A stretch of DNA of 64,000 nucleotides, taken from NCBI RefSeq assembly GCF_034929435.1, contig NZ_JAYFUM010000010.1:163526-227525 (forward strand), written 5' to 3'. The translations under genes were made by a program, and so were the position numbers. Source of the DNA: Arcicella rigui. GTDB lineage: Bacteria; Bacteroidota; Bacteroidia; Cytophagales; Spirosomataceae. The notes under the pieces were generated by a model. The model was not told the DNA's origin. It saw only the letters and a program-made list of their open reading frames with translations, and searched no databases. This document shows positions 9,637 to 19,692 of this stretch, one piece after another (position 1 is the stretch's first letter; each line of letters starts with the position of its first letter).

Positions 9637-12600
9637 TTATTCCAATAAAACCTTTCCTGTACTTCTAATTTCTTGATGCTGTATAAAGTAATAATGAGAG
9701 CCTTTACTAAGGTTTTTCAAATCAATTTTTGTCTGTTTTTCAAAAGTCTTTTCAAGTACACTTTGACCAATGCTATTATATAAATGGAAAGTAGCCTCCC
9801 CTTCTAAATCTGTCTGAATCATTAATTCATCTTTAGCAGGATTTGGGAAAACTTTGAAATTGAAAGATGGTTCTGATTCGATGGCTATATCTGACCCTAC
9901 TCTTCCATTTGGAACTACATCTGGACTTACTGTAATAGCATTACTGACAGCACTCTTACAAGTATTAACAGTACAAGTAGCCGTATAAGTTGTTGCCACC
10001 GTTGGACTCACCGTGATACTATTTGTAGTTGCTCCATTACTCCAATTTACTGTTCCTGTGCAGCCTGTGGCGGTGAGTGAAGTTGTGGATTTAATTTGAT
10101 TCTCTTTAATCTTTATTAACCAATAGTCAAAGCCACCTTTCGCATTTTCTGATTTATCATAACTTGCTTTTGAATTTGAATTTCCCCCTAATAAGAAACT
10201 ACCATCTTTCATAAGCGTCATTGCACTAAATTGGTCATTATCATTCCCTCCGAAGGTTTTATCCCATAATTTATTTCCAGAAGCATCAATCCTTACAACC
10301 CAATAATCATAATTCCCCTTGGTATTTTCTGTTTTATCTCCATTAATAGATGACTGTGAATAACCTCCTAATAAAAAACCACCATCTGAAGTCTTAAATA
10401 CAGCATTTAGTTGATCAAGACTATTTCCTCCAAAAGTTTTATCCCAAAGTTTATTTCCAGAAGCATCTATTTTTACTATCCAATAATCTGCATTACCCTT
10501 CGCATTCGCAGATTTATCTCCGCTTTGGTTAGAAGAAGAGGAACCTGTTAATAAAAATCCATCATCTGAGGTATTTATTAAAGAAGAAAGAGCATCTCCT
10601 CCGTCTCCTCCGATTGTTTTGTCCCAAACTTTGTTCCCTTTTGCATCTATTTTCACAATCCAGTAATCATGCCATCCCTTTATGTTCTCTGATTTATCTC
10701 CACTCTTATTAGACGTAGAGTAACCGCCTAATAAAAAGCCACCATCAGAAGTAGTAGTCATTCCATAAAAATAATCATTGGAAGCACCACCAAAAGTTTT
10801 ATCCCAAAGTTTATTACCATTAGCATCTATTTTTACAAGCCAATAATCATGATTGCCTTTGTTTGTTTCTGTTTTATCCCCCCCTACATAAGATAAAGAA
10901 TGTCCTCCAAGCAAAAAACCTCCATCTGATGTTGAGGTAATGGAGGTAAGTACATCAGCGAAAAGTCCTCCATAGGTTTTATCCCAAATTTTCTGCCCAT
11001 TTTTATCAATCTTAACAACCCAATAATCCTTGTCACCTTTTGAGTTTTCGGATTTATCTCCACTTTTATTAGAAAGAGAATAACCTCCTAATAAAAATCC
11101 GCCATCAGCATTTGTTACGATGCTTGTTAAATAATCGTAGTTTGCTCCCCCTAAAGTTTTATCCCATAATTTTTTACCATCAGCATCAATTCTTATAATC
11201 CAATAATCATATACTCCTTTTGAACTTTCAGATTTGTCAAGACTAACATTTGACATTGAATATCCTCCTAATAAAGCTCCCCCATCGGTACATGCAATAA
11301 TAGAAGTAATATTTTCCTCTCCTACTCCTCCAAATGTTTTGTTCCATTGTGCATTAGCAGTATTACTTATATAATTTATTTTAGAGCTTATTACAGGAGC
11401 TTGAGGTTTAGTGGTTACGGTAATAGTACTTGCCACACTCGAATCACTTTTACAGCTATTCACGGTACACAATACTTTATAAGATTTGGTAGCACTTGGT
11501 GATACCGTAATTGAATTGCCCGTTAAACCTCCCGTCCAAGTAGTTACTCCACCTATGCAAGCACTGGCTGTTAAGGTTGTGCTACTTCCGATACATATCG
11601 AACTGTTAGTGACAGTAATTTTGGGTTGAGTAGGTTTAGGAAGAACAGTTATCGTAATTGAATTACTTGAATCACTATTAATCCCATTTACGTTGCAGAC
11701 AGATTTATAAACTTTGGTAGCGGTCGGATAAATTGTAATGCTGCTTCCCTTCGTGCCTCCTGTCCAAGTAATTGTGCCATTCAATGAGTTGGATGAACTT
11801 AATACAACTGGACTGCCTTCGCAAACAGAAGTACTACTCGCAGCAATTGATGGTGTGGCTGGCTTGGGCGGATTTACTGTAATTGAGTTACTCGCTACAC
11901 TTACGCAACCATTTACGCTACAAGTAGCTGTAAAATTAGTCGCCACACTCGGGCTAACGGTAATAGTGCTTCCCGTTGCATTATTACTCCAAGTAACTAC
12001 TCCAGTACAACCAGTAGCCACAAGATTGGTGTAAGGCTTGTAAGAATTATCACAAACCTGAGTAAAGACTGTCCAATAATCACTCGAACCCTGTGAAGGT
12101 TGACGTTTACTACTACCAGCATCTGAAAAAGAATAACCATTCAGTATAACCTTTGCATCATCGCTCAAAAACATGTCTTTGAGTACATCCGCACTATTCC
12201 CACCAACCACTTTATCCCAAGCTCTGCTTCCATTAGCACTTAGTTTAACCAACCAATAATCTCCATTGACAGAAGCTTCAAATTTATTACCACTTATCGG
12301 AGAATAACTTGTGCCACCCAACAAACAACCTCCATCTGCTGTGGGAAGTACCTTTGCAAAATATTCCGTATCGCTTCCGCCAAATACTTTATCCCAAAGT
12401 TTTGTGCCATCTGCATTTATTTTTACTATCCAGTAATCGAAACCTCCCATCAAGGGTTCTGTTTTATCCCCTCCTATACTTGAATTAGAAATTCCTCCTA
12501 AAATAAAACCTCCATCAAATGTTGCTGCAATAGTAGAAAGTTCTTCTTGGCTTGAAGCTCCATACGATTTATCCCAAATTTTTGTACCATTGGCATCAAT

Positions 12601-15600
12601 TTTCACTAACCAATAATCTGAACTACCTTTGGTTGACTCTGTTTTATCTCCACCAGCAAGCGAATTTGAATGTCCTGCCAACAAAAAACCTCCTTCTTTT
12701 GTTGAGACGATACTCACCAAATTATCTACTCCAGGACCACCATAGGCTTTATCCCAAATTTTTGTACCGTCAGGTTTAATTTTTACAATCCAATAATCAA
12801 GACTACCTTTTGTACCGACTGATTTATTTCCACCAATTTCAGAATCTGAATGCCCAGTAATTAAAAAATTATTATCCGAAGTAGCAATAATAGAGTTAGC
12901 ATAATCTGAACCACTTCCACCAAAAGACTTATCCCAAACTTTCGTACCATTAGCATCTATTTTTACTAACCAATAGTCATAACCTCCTTTTGAGGCTTCG
13001 GATTTATCACCGCTTTTAGATGAATTTGAATAGCCACTGATTAAAAAACCACCATCAGAAGTAGCGATAATACTTAAAGGTACATCATCGCCAGTACCTC
13101 CAAAGGTTTTGTCCCAAACTTTTGTTCCTGTGGCATTTACTTTTACAACCCAATAATCTGAACCTCCTTTTGAGGCTTGAGATTTATCGCCAGTATTACT
13201 CGATGACGAATAACCAATCATTATTAATGCTCCATCTTTTGCAATACAAGTACTGCTCAAGTAGTCTGTATTATCGCCGCCAAAGGAAATATCGCCCAAA
13301 ACGGAAACAGGATTATTACAATATGTATTGGATGTGATTTTCGGAGCAACAGGTATTGGATTTACCGTAATTTTTACTGCCGTACTTGAGTCACTTTTGC
13401 AGCCAGATTGTGTACAAAGTACTCTATAAGCTTTTGTAGTGTTCGGCGAAACAGTAATGGAAGTACCTGTTAAACCACCTGTCCAAGTCAATGTCCCGCC
13501 TGTGCAAGCGGTTGAAGTTAAGGTTACGCTACTCCCTGAACATATTGTATTGTTACTCGCTGTAATTTTGGGATGGGTAGGTTTAGCAATAACAGTAATC
13601 GTCGTGGCTACACTTGAATCACTTTTACAAGTTCCTTGCGTACAAAGTACTTTATAAGATTTGGTAGCAGTTGGTGAAACAGTAATAGAGCTACCTGTTG
13701 CTCCGCCTGTCCAAGTTAATGTTCCACCTGTGCAAGCAGTTGAAGTTAAGGTCACGCTACTTCCTGCACATATTGTACTATTACTCGCTGTGATTTTGGG
13801 TTGGCTAGGTTTGGCAATTACTGTAATTGTCGTGGCTACGCTTGAATCACTTTTACAAGTTCCTTGAGTACAAAGTACTTTATAAGATTTAGTAACACTT
13901 GGCGAAACGGTTATTGAACTGCCTGTTGCTCCGCCTGTCCATGTTAATGTTCCACCTGTGCAAGCAGTTGAAGTTAAGGTCACGCTACTTCCTGCACATA
14001 TTGTACTATTACTCGCTGTGATTTTGGGTTGGCTAGGTTTGGCAATTACTGTAATTGTCGTGGCTACACTGGAATCGCTTTTACAAGTTCCTTGGGTACA
14101 AAGCACTCTATAAGATTGAGGAGTTGTTGGAGAAACAGTAATAGAACTTCCTGTTACTCCACCTGTCCAAGTTAATACTCCACCTGTACAAGCTGTTGAG
14201 GTTAAAGTTGTGCTACTTCCTGCACATATTGTACTATTACTCGCTGTGATTTTGGGTTGGCTAGGTTTAGCAATTACTGTAATAGTTGTTGCCACACTTG
14301 AATCACTTCTACAAGTGTTTACTGTACACAAGGCTTTATAAATAGTAGTTTTGGTTGGAAAAACGGTAATTGAACTACCCGTTAACCCACCCGTCCAAGT
14401 AGTCACTCCACCTGTGCAAGCACTGGCTGTTAAGGTTGTGCTACTTCCGATACATATCGAACTGTTAGTGACAGTAATTTTGGGTTGAGTAGGTTTAGGA
14501 AGAACAGTTATCGTAATTGAATTACTTGAATCACTATTAATCCCATTTACGTTGCAGACAGATTTATAAACTTTGGTAGCGGTCGGATAAATTGTAATGC
14601 TGCTTCCCTTCGTGCCTCCTGTCCAAGTAATTGTGCCATTCAATGAGTTGGATGAACTTAATACAACTGGACTGCCTGCACAAACAGAAGTACTACTTGC
14701 AGCAATTGATGGTGTGGCTGGCTTGGGCGGATTTACTGTAATTGAGTTACTCGCTACACTTACGCAACCATTTACGCTACAAGTAGCTGTAAAATTAGTC
14801 GCCACACTTGGGCTAACGGTAATAGTGCTTCCCGTTGCATTATTACTCCAAGTAACTACTCCAGTACAACCAGTAGCCACAAGATTCGTGTAAGGCTTGT
14901 AAGAATTATCACAAACCTGTGTATAGACTGTCCAATAGTCACTCGAACCCTTTGAAGGTTGACGTTTACTACTACCTGCATCTGAAAAAGAATAACCATT
15001 TAGAACGACTCTTCCATTTTCACTCAAAAACATATCTTTCAATACATCTGCACTATTTCCACCAACCACTTTATCCCAAGCTTTACTACCATCAGCTGTT
15101 AGTTTTACTAACCAAAAATCACCATTGACAGATGTTTCGGATTTATTTCCACTAATTTTTGAATAACTCGTTCCACCTAACAAACAACCTCCGTCGGCAG
15201 TGGGAAGCACTTTTGCAAAGTATTCCGTATCACTTCCTCCAAATACTTTATCCCAAAGTTTTGTGCCATCTGCATTCACTTTTACAATCCAATAATCAAA
15301 ACCGCCTAATAATGTTCCTATTTTATCTCCCCCTGCTTTTGAATTAGAAATTCCTCCTAAAATATAACCTCCATCAAATGTTGGTGCAATAGTAGAAAGT
15401 TCTTCTTGGCTTGAAGCTCCATACGATTTATCCCAAATTTTTGTACCATTGGCATCTATTTTCAAAATCCAATAATCATAATTCCCTTTGCTTGATTCTG
15501 TCTTATCGCCACCTGCAAGTGAACTTGAATGTCCTGCCAACAAAAAACCACCTTCTTTTGTTGAGACGATACTCACCAAATTATCTACTCCAGGACCACC

Positions 15601-16593
15601 ATAGGCTTTATCCCAAATTTTTGTACCATCTGGTTTAATTTTTACAATCCAATAATCAAGACTACCTTTTGTACCGACTGATTTATTTCCACCAATTTCA
15701 GAATCTGAATGACCGATAAGCAAAAAATTATTATCCGAAGTAGCTATCATTCCAGTAGAAAAATCTGAGCCACTTCCACCAAAAGACTTATCCCAAACTT
15801 TCGTACCATTCGCATCTATTTTTACTAACCAATAGTCATAGCCTCCTTTTGATGCTTCGGATTTATCACCGCTTTTAGGCGAATTTGAATAGCCACTGAT
15901 TAAAAAACCACCATCAGAAGTAGCGATAATACTTAAAGGTACATCATCGCCAGTACCTCCAAAGGTTTTGTCCCAAACTTTTGTTCCTGTGGCATTTACT
16001 TTTACGACCCAATAATCTGAACCTCCTTTTGAGGCTTGAGATTTATCGCCAGTATTACTCGATGCCGAATAACCAATCATTATTAATGCTCCATCTTTTG
16101 CAATACAAGTACTGCTCAAGTAGTCTGTATTATCACCCCCAAAGGAAATATCGCCCAAAACGGAAACAGGATTATTACAATATGTATTGGATGTGATTTT
16201 CGGAGCAACAGGTATTGGATTTACCGTGATTTTTACTGCCGTACTTGAGTCACTCATGGTTGGTGACCCAGCAGGAGCTGAATTAAGTTTGCAGAGTACT
16301 CTATACGATTTTGTAGCCACCGGCGAAACTGTAATACTGTTTCCCTCTAAACCATCCGTCCATTTCAATACTCCATTGGTACAAGCTGTGGCAGTTAAAG
16401 TTACTTTCGAGCCTTTACAGATTGTTGTACTACTTGCTGTAATCTTGGGCGTTGGTACTGCCACTTTCGATAATAATACATGCGGTCTGTCATTCAACTT
16501 GAGCGAGCTAAAGTCAAAAGTGTTGGCAGAAGAATTTGCGATGCCCGAAAGCATCAAGCAAATAATACAGAAAAATAAGTAGAGATTTTTCAT
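9637..16593 (-). CDS. Giant T9SS-secreted protein with three seven-repeat propeller-like sets and Ig-like repeats
   Basis: 2318 aa from the chosen ATG at 16591-16593; the frame is open to 16617, but only the second Met gives a proper signal peptide (MKNLYLFFCIICLMLSGIANSSA). From the N-terminus: one Ig-like unit, a propeller-like set of seven WDK(T/S)(F/Y)GG repeats (about 14910-16200), an Ig array (about 13350-14900), a second seven-repeat set (about 12050-13340), more Ig units (about 11400-12040), a third seven-repeat set (about 10090-11350), half an Ig unit, and a type A T9SS sorting domain (FKVFPNPAKDEL...). Sets one and two are almost copies of each other. Same architecture class as 3914-9400, without PPC domains. 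No catalytic domain seen; role as a surface or adhesive protein is inference. Confidence 0.9.
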   Translation of the reverse strand: MKNLYLFFCIICLMLSGIANSSANTFDFSSLKLNDRPHVLLSKVAVPTPKITASSTTICKGSKVTLTATACTNGVLKWTDGLEGNSITVSPVATKSYRVLCKLNSAPAGSPTMSDSSTAVKITVNPIPVAPKITSNTYCNNPVSVLGDISFGGDNTDYLSSTCIAKDGALIMIGYSASSNTGDKSQASKGGSDYWVVKVNATGTKVWDKTFGGTGDDVPLSIIATSDGGFLISGYSNSPKSGDKSEASKGGYDYWLVKIDANGTKVWDKSFGGSGSDFSTGMIATSDNNFLLIGHSDSEIGGNKSVGTKGSLDYWIVKIKPDGTKIWDKAYGGPGVDNLVSIVSTKEGGFLLAGHSSSLAGGDKTESSKGNYDYWILKIDANGTKIWDKSYGASSQEELSTIAPTFDGGYILGGISNSKAGGDKIGTLLGGFDYWIVKVNADGTKLWDKVFGGSDTEYFAKVLPTADGGCLLGGTSYSKISGNKSETSVNGDFWLVKLTADGSKAWDKVVGGNSADVLKDMFLSENGRVVLNGYSFSDAGSSKRQPSKGSSDYWTVYTQVCDNSYKPYTNLVATGCTGVVTWSNNATGSTITVSPSVATNFTATCSVNGCVSVASNSITVNPPKPATPSIAASSTSVCAGSPVVLSSSNSLNGTITWTGGTKGSSITIYPTATKVYKSVCNVNGINSDSSNSITITVLPKPTQPKITVTNSSICIGSSTTLTASACTGGVTTWTGGLTGSSITVFPTKTTIYKALCTVNTCRSDSSVATTITVIAKPSQPKITASNSTICAGSSTTLTSTACTGGVLTWTGGVTGSSITVSPTTPQSYRVLCTQGTCKSDSSVATTITVIAKPSQPKITASNSTICAGSSVTLTSTACTGGTLTWTGGATGSSITVSPSVTKSYKVLCTQGTCKSDSSVATTITVIAKPSQPKITASNSTICAGSSVTLTSTACTGGTLTWTGGATGSSITVSPTATKSYKVLCTQGTCKSDSSVATTITVIAKPTHPKITASNNTICSGSSVTLTSTACTGGTLTWTGGLTGTSITVSPNTTKAYRVLCTQSGCKSDSSTAVKITVNPIPVAPKITSNTYCNNPVSVLGDISFGGDNTDYLSSTCIAKDGALIMIGYSSSSNTGDKSQASKGGSDYWVVKVNATGTKVWDKTFGGTGDDVPLSIIATSDGGFLISGYSNSSKSGDKSEASKGGYDYWLVKIDANGTKVWDKSFGGSGSDYANSIIATSDNNFLITGHSDSEIGGNKSVGTKGSLDYWIVKIKPDGTKIWDKAYGGPGVDNLVSIVSTKEGGFLLAGHSNSLAGGDKTESTKGSSDYWLVKIDANGTKIWDKSYGASSQEELSTIAATFDGGFILGGISNSSIGGDKTEPLMGGFDYWIVKINADGTKLWDKVFGGSDTEYFAKVLPTADGGCLLGGTSYSPISGNKFEASVNGDYWLVKLSANGSRAWDKVVGGNSADVLKDMFLSDDAKVILNGYSFSDAGSSKRQPSQGSSDYWTVFTQVCDNSYKPYTNLVATGCTGVVTWSNNATGSTITVSPSVATNFTATCSVNGCVSVASNSITVNPPKPATPSIAASSTSVCEGSPVVLSSSNSLNGTITWTGGTKGSSITIYPTATKVYKSVCNVNGINSDSSNSITITVLPKPTQPKITVTNSSICIGSSTTLTASACIGGVTTWTGGLTGNSITVSPSATKSYKVLCTVNSCKSDSSVASTITVTTKPQAPVISSKINYISNTANAQWNKTFGGVGEENITSIIACTDGGALLGGYSMSNVSLDKSESSKGVYDYWIIRIDADGKKLWDKTLGGANYDYLTSIVTNADGGFLLGGYSLSNKSGDKSENSKGDKDYWVVKIDKNGQKIWDKTYGGLFADVLTSITSTSDGGFLLGGHSLSYVGGDKTETNKGNHDYWLVKIDANGNKLWDKTFGGASNDYFYGMTTTSDGGFLLGGYSTSNKSGDKSENIKGWHDYWIVKIDAKGNKVWDKTIGGDGGDALSSLINTSDDGFLLTGSSSSNQSGDKSANAKGNADYWIVKIDASGNKLWDKTFGGNSLDQLNAVFKTSDGGFLLGGYSQSSINGDKTENTKGNYDYWVVRIDASGNKLWDKTFGGNDNDQFSAMTLMKDGSFLLGGNSNSKASYDKSENAKGGFDYWLIKIKENQIKSTTSLTATGCTGTVNWSNGATTNSITVSPTVATTYTATCTVNTCKSAVSNAITVSPDVVPNGRVGSDIAIESEPSFNFKVFPNPAKDELMIQTDLEGEATFHLYNSIGQSVLEKTFEKQTKIDLKNLSKGSHYYFIQHQEIRSTGKVLLE
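11521..13395 (-). repeat. Intragenic segmental duplication, copy A
   Basis: This 1.9-kb stretch matches 14380-16254 with a constant offset of 2859 bp at every point I checked, so there are no net indels. It covers a full seven-repeat propeller set plus flanking Ig units. Both flanks are nearly identical, whereas the middle (about 12060-12500) is clearly more diverged. Confidence 0.85.
14380..16254 (-). repeat. Intragenic segmental duplication, copy B
   Basis: Partner of 11521-13395, offset 2859 bp (953 codons, in frame). Identity stops abruptly at 16254, right after GAGTCACT, where copy A continues into a standard Ig repeat and copy B into the N-terminal Ig unit. Confidence 0.85.
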
Positions 16594-16840
16594 GATGAGT
16601 TTATTTAGAGAAAGCAATTTCGTTCTACATAAACATCTGTTTTTGTGAACTTTAAAACTAAGATACGGTCTAAATCAAACAAAAAAAAGATAAATTTATT
16701 GAACGGTCAGAAAGATTTCATTTTCACGAAATAAGTCTTTTCACTTAAAATGCTACAAGTATTTTTGCTCAATTCACAACTAATTTTCTACGTTTATTAC
16801 ACTTCGTTCATGTCTATTTCGTAAACTCGAAACCTCATAA

Positions 16841-16869
16841 AAAAATAAAGGACGAGCTTTCGCTCGTCC
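16841..16869 (-). terminator. Orphan minus-strand terminator-like hairpin
   Basis: A perfect 8-bp stem, GGACGAGC TTTC GCTCGTCC, spans 16850-16869. Read on the minus strand it is followed by TTTATTTTTTT, a classical intrinsic terminator. No minus-strand gene ends here: to the right lies a 294-bp gap and then the plus-strand DeoR gene. Either it shields the downstream giant gene from read-through or it ends a small untranslated RNA from 16870-17160. The rest of the 16594-17163 gap shows nothing else recognisable. Confidence 0.6.
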
Positions 16870-17163
16870 CATTACTTGGCATATATTTAGTTTGATTATG
16901 ATGATGACAATTTTAAGATTTTGGCTTTTCTCGATAATGTATTTCAAGAAAGATTATTAACAAAAACGCTATTTCGTGCAAACTCTGATTATTTGTTATT
17001 AATAATGATGCTAAATAACGCAATTATTTAAAAACAACCTAACGATATTTAATTTTTTAATGCAAAAAAGCTATATTTATTAATAAAAACTTAGAAAACA
17101 CCTAAAATATTGACATTATTTGCATTTAATCAATATTTTAAAAACGCAAAAAAACGCATTATT

Positions 17164-17925
17164 ATGTCCGACAATAAAATTTTACTCAAAAAAGAACGGC
17201 AGTTACAAATTATCCATCAGATTAACATTCATAATAAAATTCTATCTTCCGACCTTAGTTTAATTCTAAACGTTTCGGAAGATACCATCCGCCGTGACCT
17301 TAATGAATTAGCCAAAGAACAAAAAATTGTGAAGGTTCACGGTGGGGCAATTTCCAAATCTTACAACATTGCCGCTACTCAGGCGGATACTTACTCGTAT
17401 GACGAGAAAAAACTAATTGCTACCAAAATGATTAAACTCATTAAAGATGGCATGACGATTTTTACTACTGGCGGTACTACTATACGTGCTATTGCCAAAC
17501 ATATTCCCGAACACCTGCACGTTACTTTTATTACGGTAAGCCCATTGATTGCTTTGGAATTGTCCGAACACCCCAACCTTGAAGTAATTTTTTTAGGAGG
17601 AAAAGTCTCTAATATTTCTAAAATCAGCATTGGTGGTGCAGTAGTTAGTAAAATCGACGAAATCAAAGCGGATTTATGTGTGCTGGGTATTAATGGACTC
17701 AATCAAGATGGTATCAGTGATTCTGATTACGAAGTTGTTCAAGTAAAAAAGGCAATGATAAAATCCTCCAGACAAGTATTGGCGGCTACGATTTCTGAAA
17801 AATTAAATTCAGAACTGAGCCTCAGAATCTGTACTTTAGACCAAATTGACTATTTGATTACTGAGCTAAACCCTACGCATGAATTATTGAAACCTTATAA
17901 AAAACTCATCAAATACGTGATATAA
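17164..17925 (+). CDS. DeoR-family transcriptional regulator
   Basis: 253 aa from the ATG at 17164; the frame is open from 17110, but the upstream residues do not belong to the family. The N-terminal winged helix (LSSDLSLILNVSEDTIRRDL then KVHGGA, about residues 20-60) is the DeoR signature. The C-terminal DeoRC sugar-phosphate sensor follows (TTGGTTIRAIAKHIP, FLGGKVS, SIGGAVV, DLCVLGINGL). Such proteins repress sugar-utilisation genes until a phosphorylated sugar binds. No sugar operon is adjacent; the next gene is aroB 115 nt downstream, so the target is unknown. Confidence 0.92.
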   Translation: MSDNKILLKKERQLQIIHQINIHNKILSSDLSLILNVSEDTIRRDLNELAKEQKIVKVHGGAISKSYNIAATQADTYSYDEKKLIATKMIKLIKDGMTIFTTGGTTIRAIAKHIPEHLHVTFITVSPLIALELSEHPNLEVIFLGGKVSNISKISIGGAVVSKIDEIKADLCVLGINGLNQDGISDSDYEVVQVKKAMIKSSRQVLAATISEKLNSELSLRICTLDQIDYLITELNPTHELLKPYKKLIKYVI

Positions 17926-18040
17926 ATGGTAGAACTTGTACTTTTTAAAGCTTGATGGCAAATAATTGATTAATTTTACAAACCATTGAAAACCCGAATT
18001 GAGGTTTTCGGTGGATTTTAAAACGTTAATCAATCTCAAA

Positions 18041-19066
18041 ATGTCTGTTATTATTTCCAATATTGCTGAAAGTCTGCCAGCATTTCTGGCTGAAAATCAA
18101 TACACCAAAATTCACGTCATTGTCGATGAAAAAACACAACGCCATTGCTACCCAATCGTAAAACCTTTGTTGCCCAAACATCAAGTAACAAAAATAAAGT
18201 CGGGTGAAGCCAACAAAAATTTGAGTACTTGTGAGGCAATCTGGGCGGGCTTAACGAACCAATCTTTAGACAGACACAGTTTGGTAATTAATATTGGCGG
18301 TGGCGTAATTGGCGATATGGGCGGATTTTGTGCTGCTACTTACAAGCGTGGCATTGATTTTATTCAGATTCCAACGACTTTACTTTCGCAAGTAGATGCC
18401 AGTGTTGGCGGAAAATTGGGCATTGATTTTAACGGATTTAAAAATCATATTGGCGTTTTCAAAATCCCAAATGCAGTACTTATCGACCCTGTGTTTTTGA
18501 AAACATTACCTTTCAATGAATTGCGTTCAGGTTTCGCCGAAATTGTGAAGCATTGCTTAATTAGAGATGCTGCAAAATGGGAAACAATTAGAAAAATAGA
18601 TTTTGAAGAACAGAATTTTGCAGATTTGATTGCTCATTCTGTGGCTATTAAAGAAGAAGTTGTAGCCATCGACCCAACAGAAAAAGGTTTAAGAAAAATT
18701 TTGAACTTCGGTCACACATTGGGTCATGCGATTGAAACGTTTTATTTGGGCAAGCCAAAATTACACTTACTTCATGGTGAGGCTATTGCAGCAGGGATGA
18801 TTTGCGAAGCTTATATTTCTTTCAAAAGAGGAATACTTGACCAAAAATCATTAGAAAGAATTGAAGAATTTATCTTTGCAGTCTATGGAAAAGCGACTAT
18901 AAAAGAGACAGAAATTGAGGAAATTATCGCTTTAACAGCCCAAGATAAAAAGAATAAAGGCAAAGAAATTAGATTTTCTTTATTAGAAGGTATCGGAAAT
19001 TGTATTTATGATGTATCGGTTTCAGCCAGCGAAATGAAAGAATCCTTACTTTATTATATTGGTTAA
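18041..19066 (+). CDS. aroB: 3-dehydroquinate synthase
   Basis: Converts DAHP to 3-dehydroquinate, step two of the shikimate pathway, with NAD+ and a metal ion; cytoplasmic. 341 aa from the ATG at 18041; an upstream TTG at 17999 in the same frame would add 14 unlikely residues. NAD-binding INIGGGVIGDMGGFCAATYK, then QVDASVGGKLGIDF, and the metal ligands in GFAEIVKHCLI, LNFGHTLGHAIE and HLLHGEAIAAGM are all present. It is followed directly by a strong bidirectional terminator, so it is probably monocistronic or read with the DeoR gene. Confidence 0.96.
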   Translation: MSVIISNIAESLPAFLAENQYTKIHVIVDEKTQRHCYPIVKPLLPKHQVTKIKSGEANKNLSTCEAIWAGLTNQSLDRHSLVINIGGGVIGDMGGFCAATYKRGIDFIQIPTTLLSQVDASVGGKLGIDFNGFKNHIGVFKIPNAVLIDPVFLKTLPFNELRSGFAEIVKHCLIRDAAKWETIRKIDFEEQNFADLIAHSVAIKEEVVAIDPTEKGLRKILNFGHTLGHAIETFYLGKPKLHLLHGEAIAAGMICEAYISFKRGILDQKSLERIEEFIFAVYGKATIKETEIEEIIALTAQDKKNKGKEIRFSLLEGIGNCIYDVSVSASEMKESLLYYIG

Positions 19067-19109
19067 AATACAAAAGCCCAAGCTAAACACTTGGGCTTTT
19101 GTATTATTT
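19067..19109. terminator. Bidirectional terminator between aroB and gatC
   Basis: A perfect 16-bp stem: AATACAAAAGCCCAAG at 19067-19082 and CTTGGGCTTTTGTATT at 19090-19105, with a 7-nt loop. It starts at the base after the aroB stop and serves the convergent gatC side as well. Confidence 0.9.
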
Positions 19110-19190
19110 GAGGAGTATTAAATTAAGCATTGACGGACAAATTTCAAACTCCTCACCGCAGCGGCGGACCGCTCACAATTCTAAACTCCC

Positions 19191-19478
19191 TCATTCCATC
19201 ACTTTCGGAACTCTGAAATATTCTCCGTCTTGCTTTGGAGCGTTTTTCAAACCTTGTTCACGGCTGATGTTTGGAATCACTTTATCTTCACGCAAAGCGT
19301 TGATTTCTAAACTCATGTGCGTAAGAGGCTTCACATTAGAAGTATCAATTTCATCCAATTCAGACATCCAGTTGAGTACTGATTCTAAGGATTCTTTGAT
19401 TTCTTTTTCAGCCGATTCTGGCATTTCTAAACGAGCCAAATGAGCAATTTTCTGTAATAAATCTTTATCTATATTCAT
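19191..19478 (-). CDS. gatC: Asp-tRNA(Asn)/Glu-tRNA(Gln) amidotransferase subunit C
   Basis: 95 aa, the normal size for GatC, the small subunit that holds GatA and GatB together in the complex that turns Glu-tRNA(Gln) (or Asp-tRNA(Asn)) into the amidated form. The N-terminal IAHLARLEMPE segment, the central LNWMSELDEIDTSNVKPL and the C-terminal DGEYFRVPKVME are hallmarks of the family. It lies on the same strand as gltX, whose glutamyl-tRNA product is the substrate of GatCAB, with one small conserved gene between them. Confidence 0.95.
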   Translation of the reverse strand: MNIDKDLLQKIAHLARLEMPESAEKEIKESLESVLNWMSELDEIDTSNVKPLTHMSLEINALREDKVIPNISREQGLKNAPKQDGEYFRVPKVME

Positions 19479-19496
19479 CTTTAGATTGATTGGAGG

Positions 19497-19679
19497 CTAA
19501 GATTCTTCTCTACCTCTCAACTTTTTATCGTCCATGTGTTTATTCAAAAACTCGTTGATTTTTTCAATATCAATACTTCTATTGATTTCTCCGAAAGAGT
19601 TTATTGAAATATCAAATCCATCCAGTTCGCTATGAACTTTTGGAAGTTCTTTTTTAGGAGTTTCTTTTTTCTTTGCCAT
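19497..19679 (-). CDS. Small conserved protein of unknown function (60 aa)
   Basis: From the ATG at 19677-19679 (MAKKKETPKKELPKVHSELD). The Lys-rich head and the core GFDISINSFGEINRSIDIEK then INEFLNKHMDDKKL resemble a small protein I have seen widely in Cytophagales next to gatC; I know no function. The frame opens 7 codons further up, inside a repeat arm, which is not a credible start. It ends 18 nt before the gatC ATG, so the two are likely co-transcribed. Confidence 0.65.
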   Translation of the reverse strand: MAKKKETPKKELPKVHSELDGFDISINSFGEINRSIDIEKINEFLNKHMDDKKLRGREES

Positions 19680-19692
19680 TGTATGAATTTTT

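Noticed and set aside
17110..17163. An 18-codon extension of the DeoR gene
   Set aside because: Family members begin close to the KKERQLQI helix; the ATG at 17164 gives the normal length.
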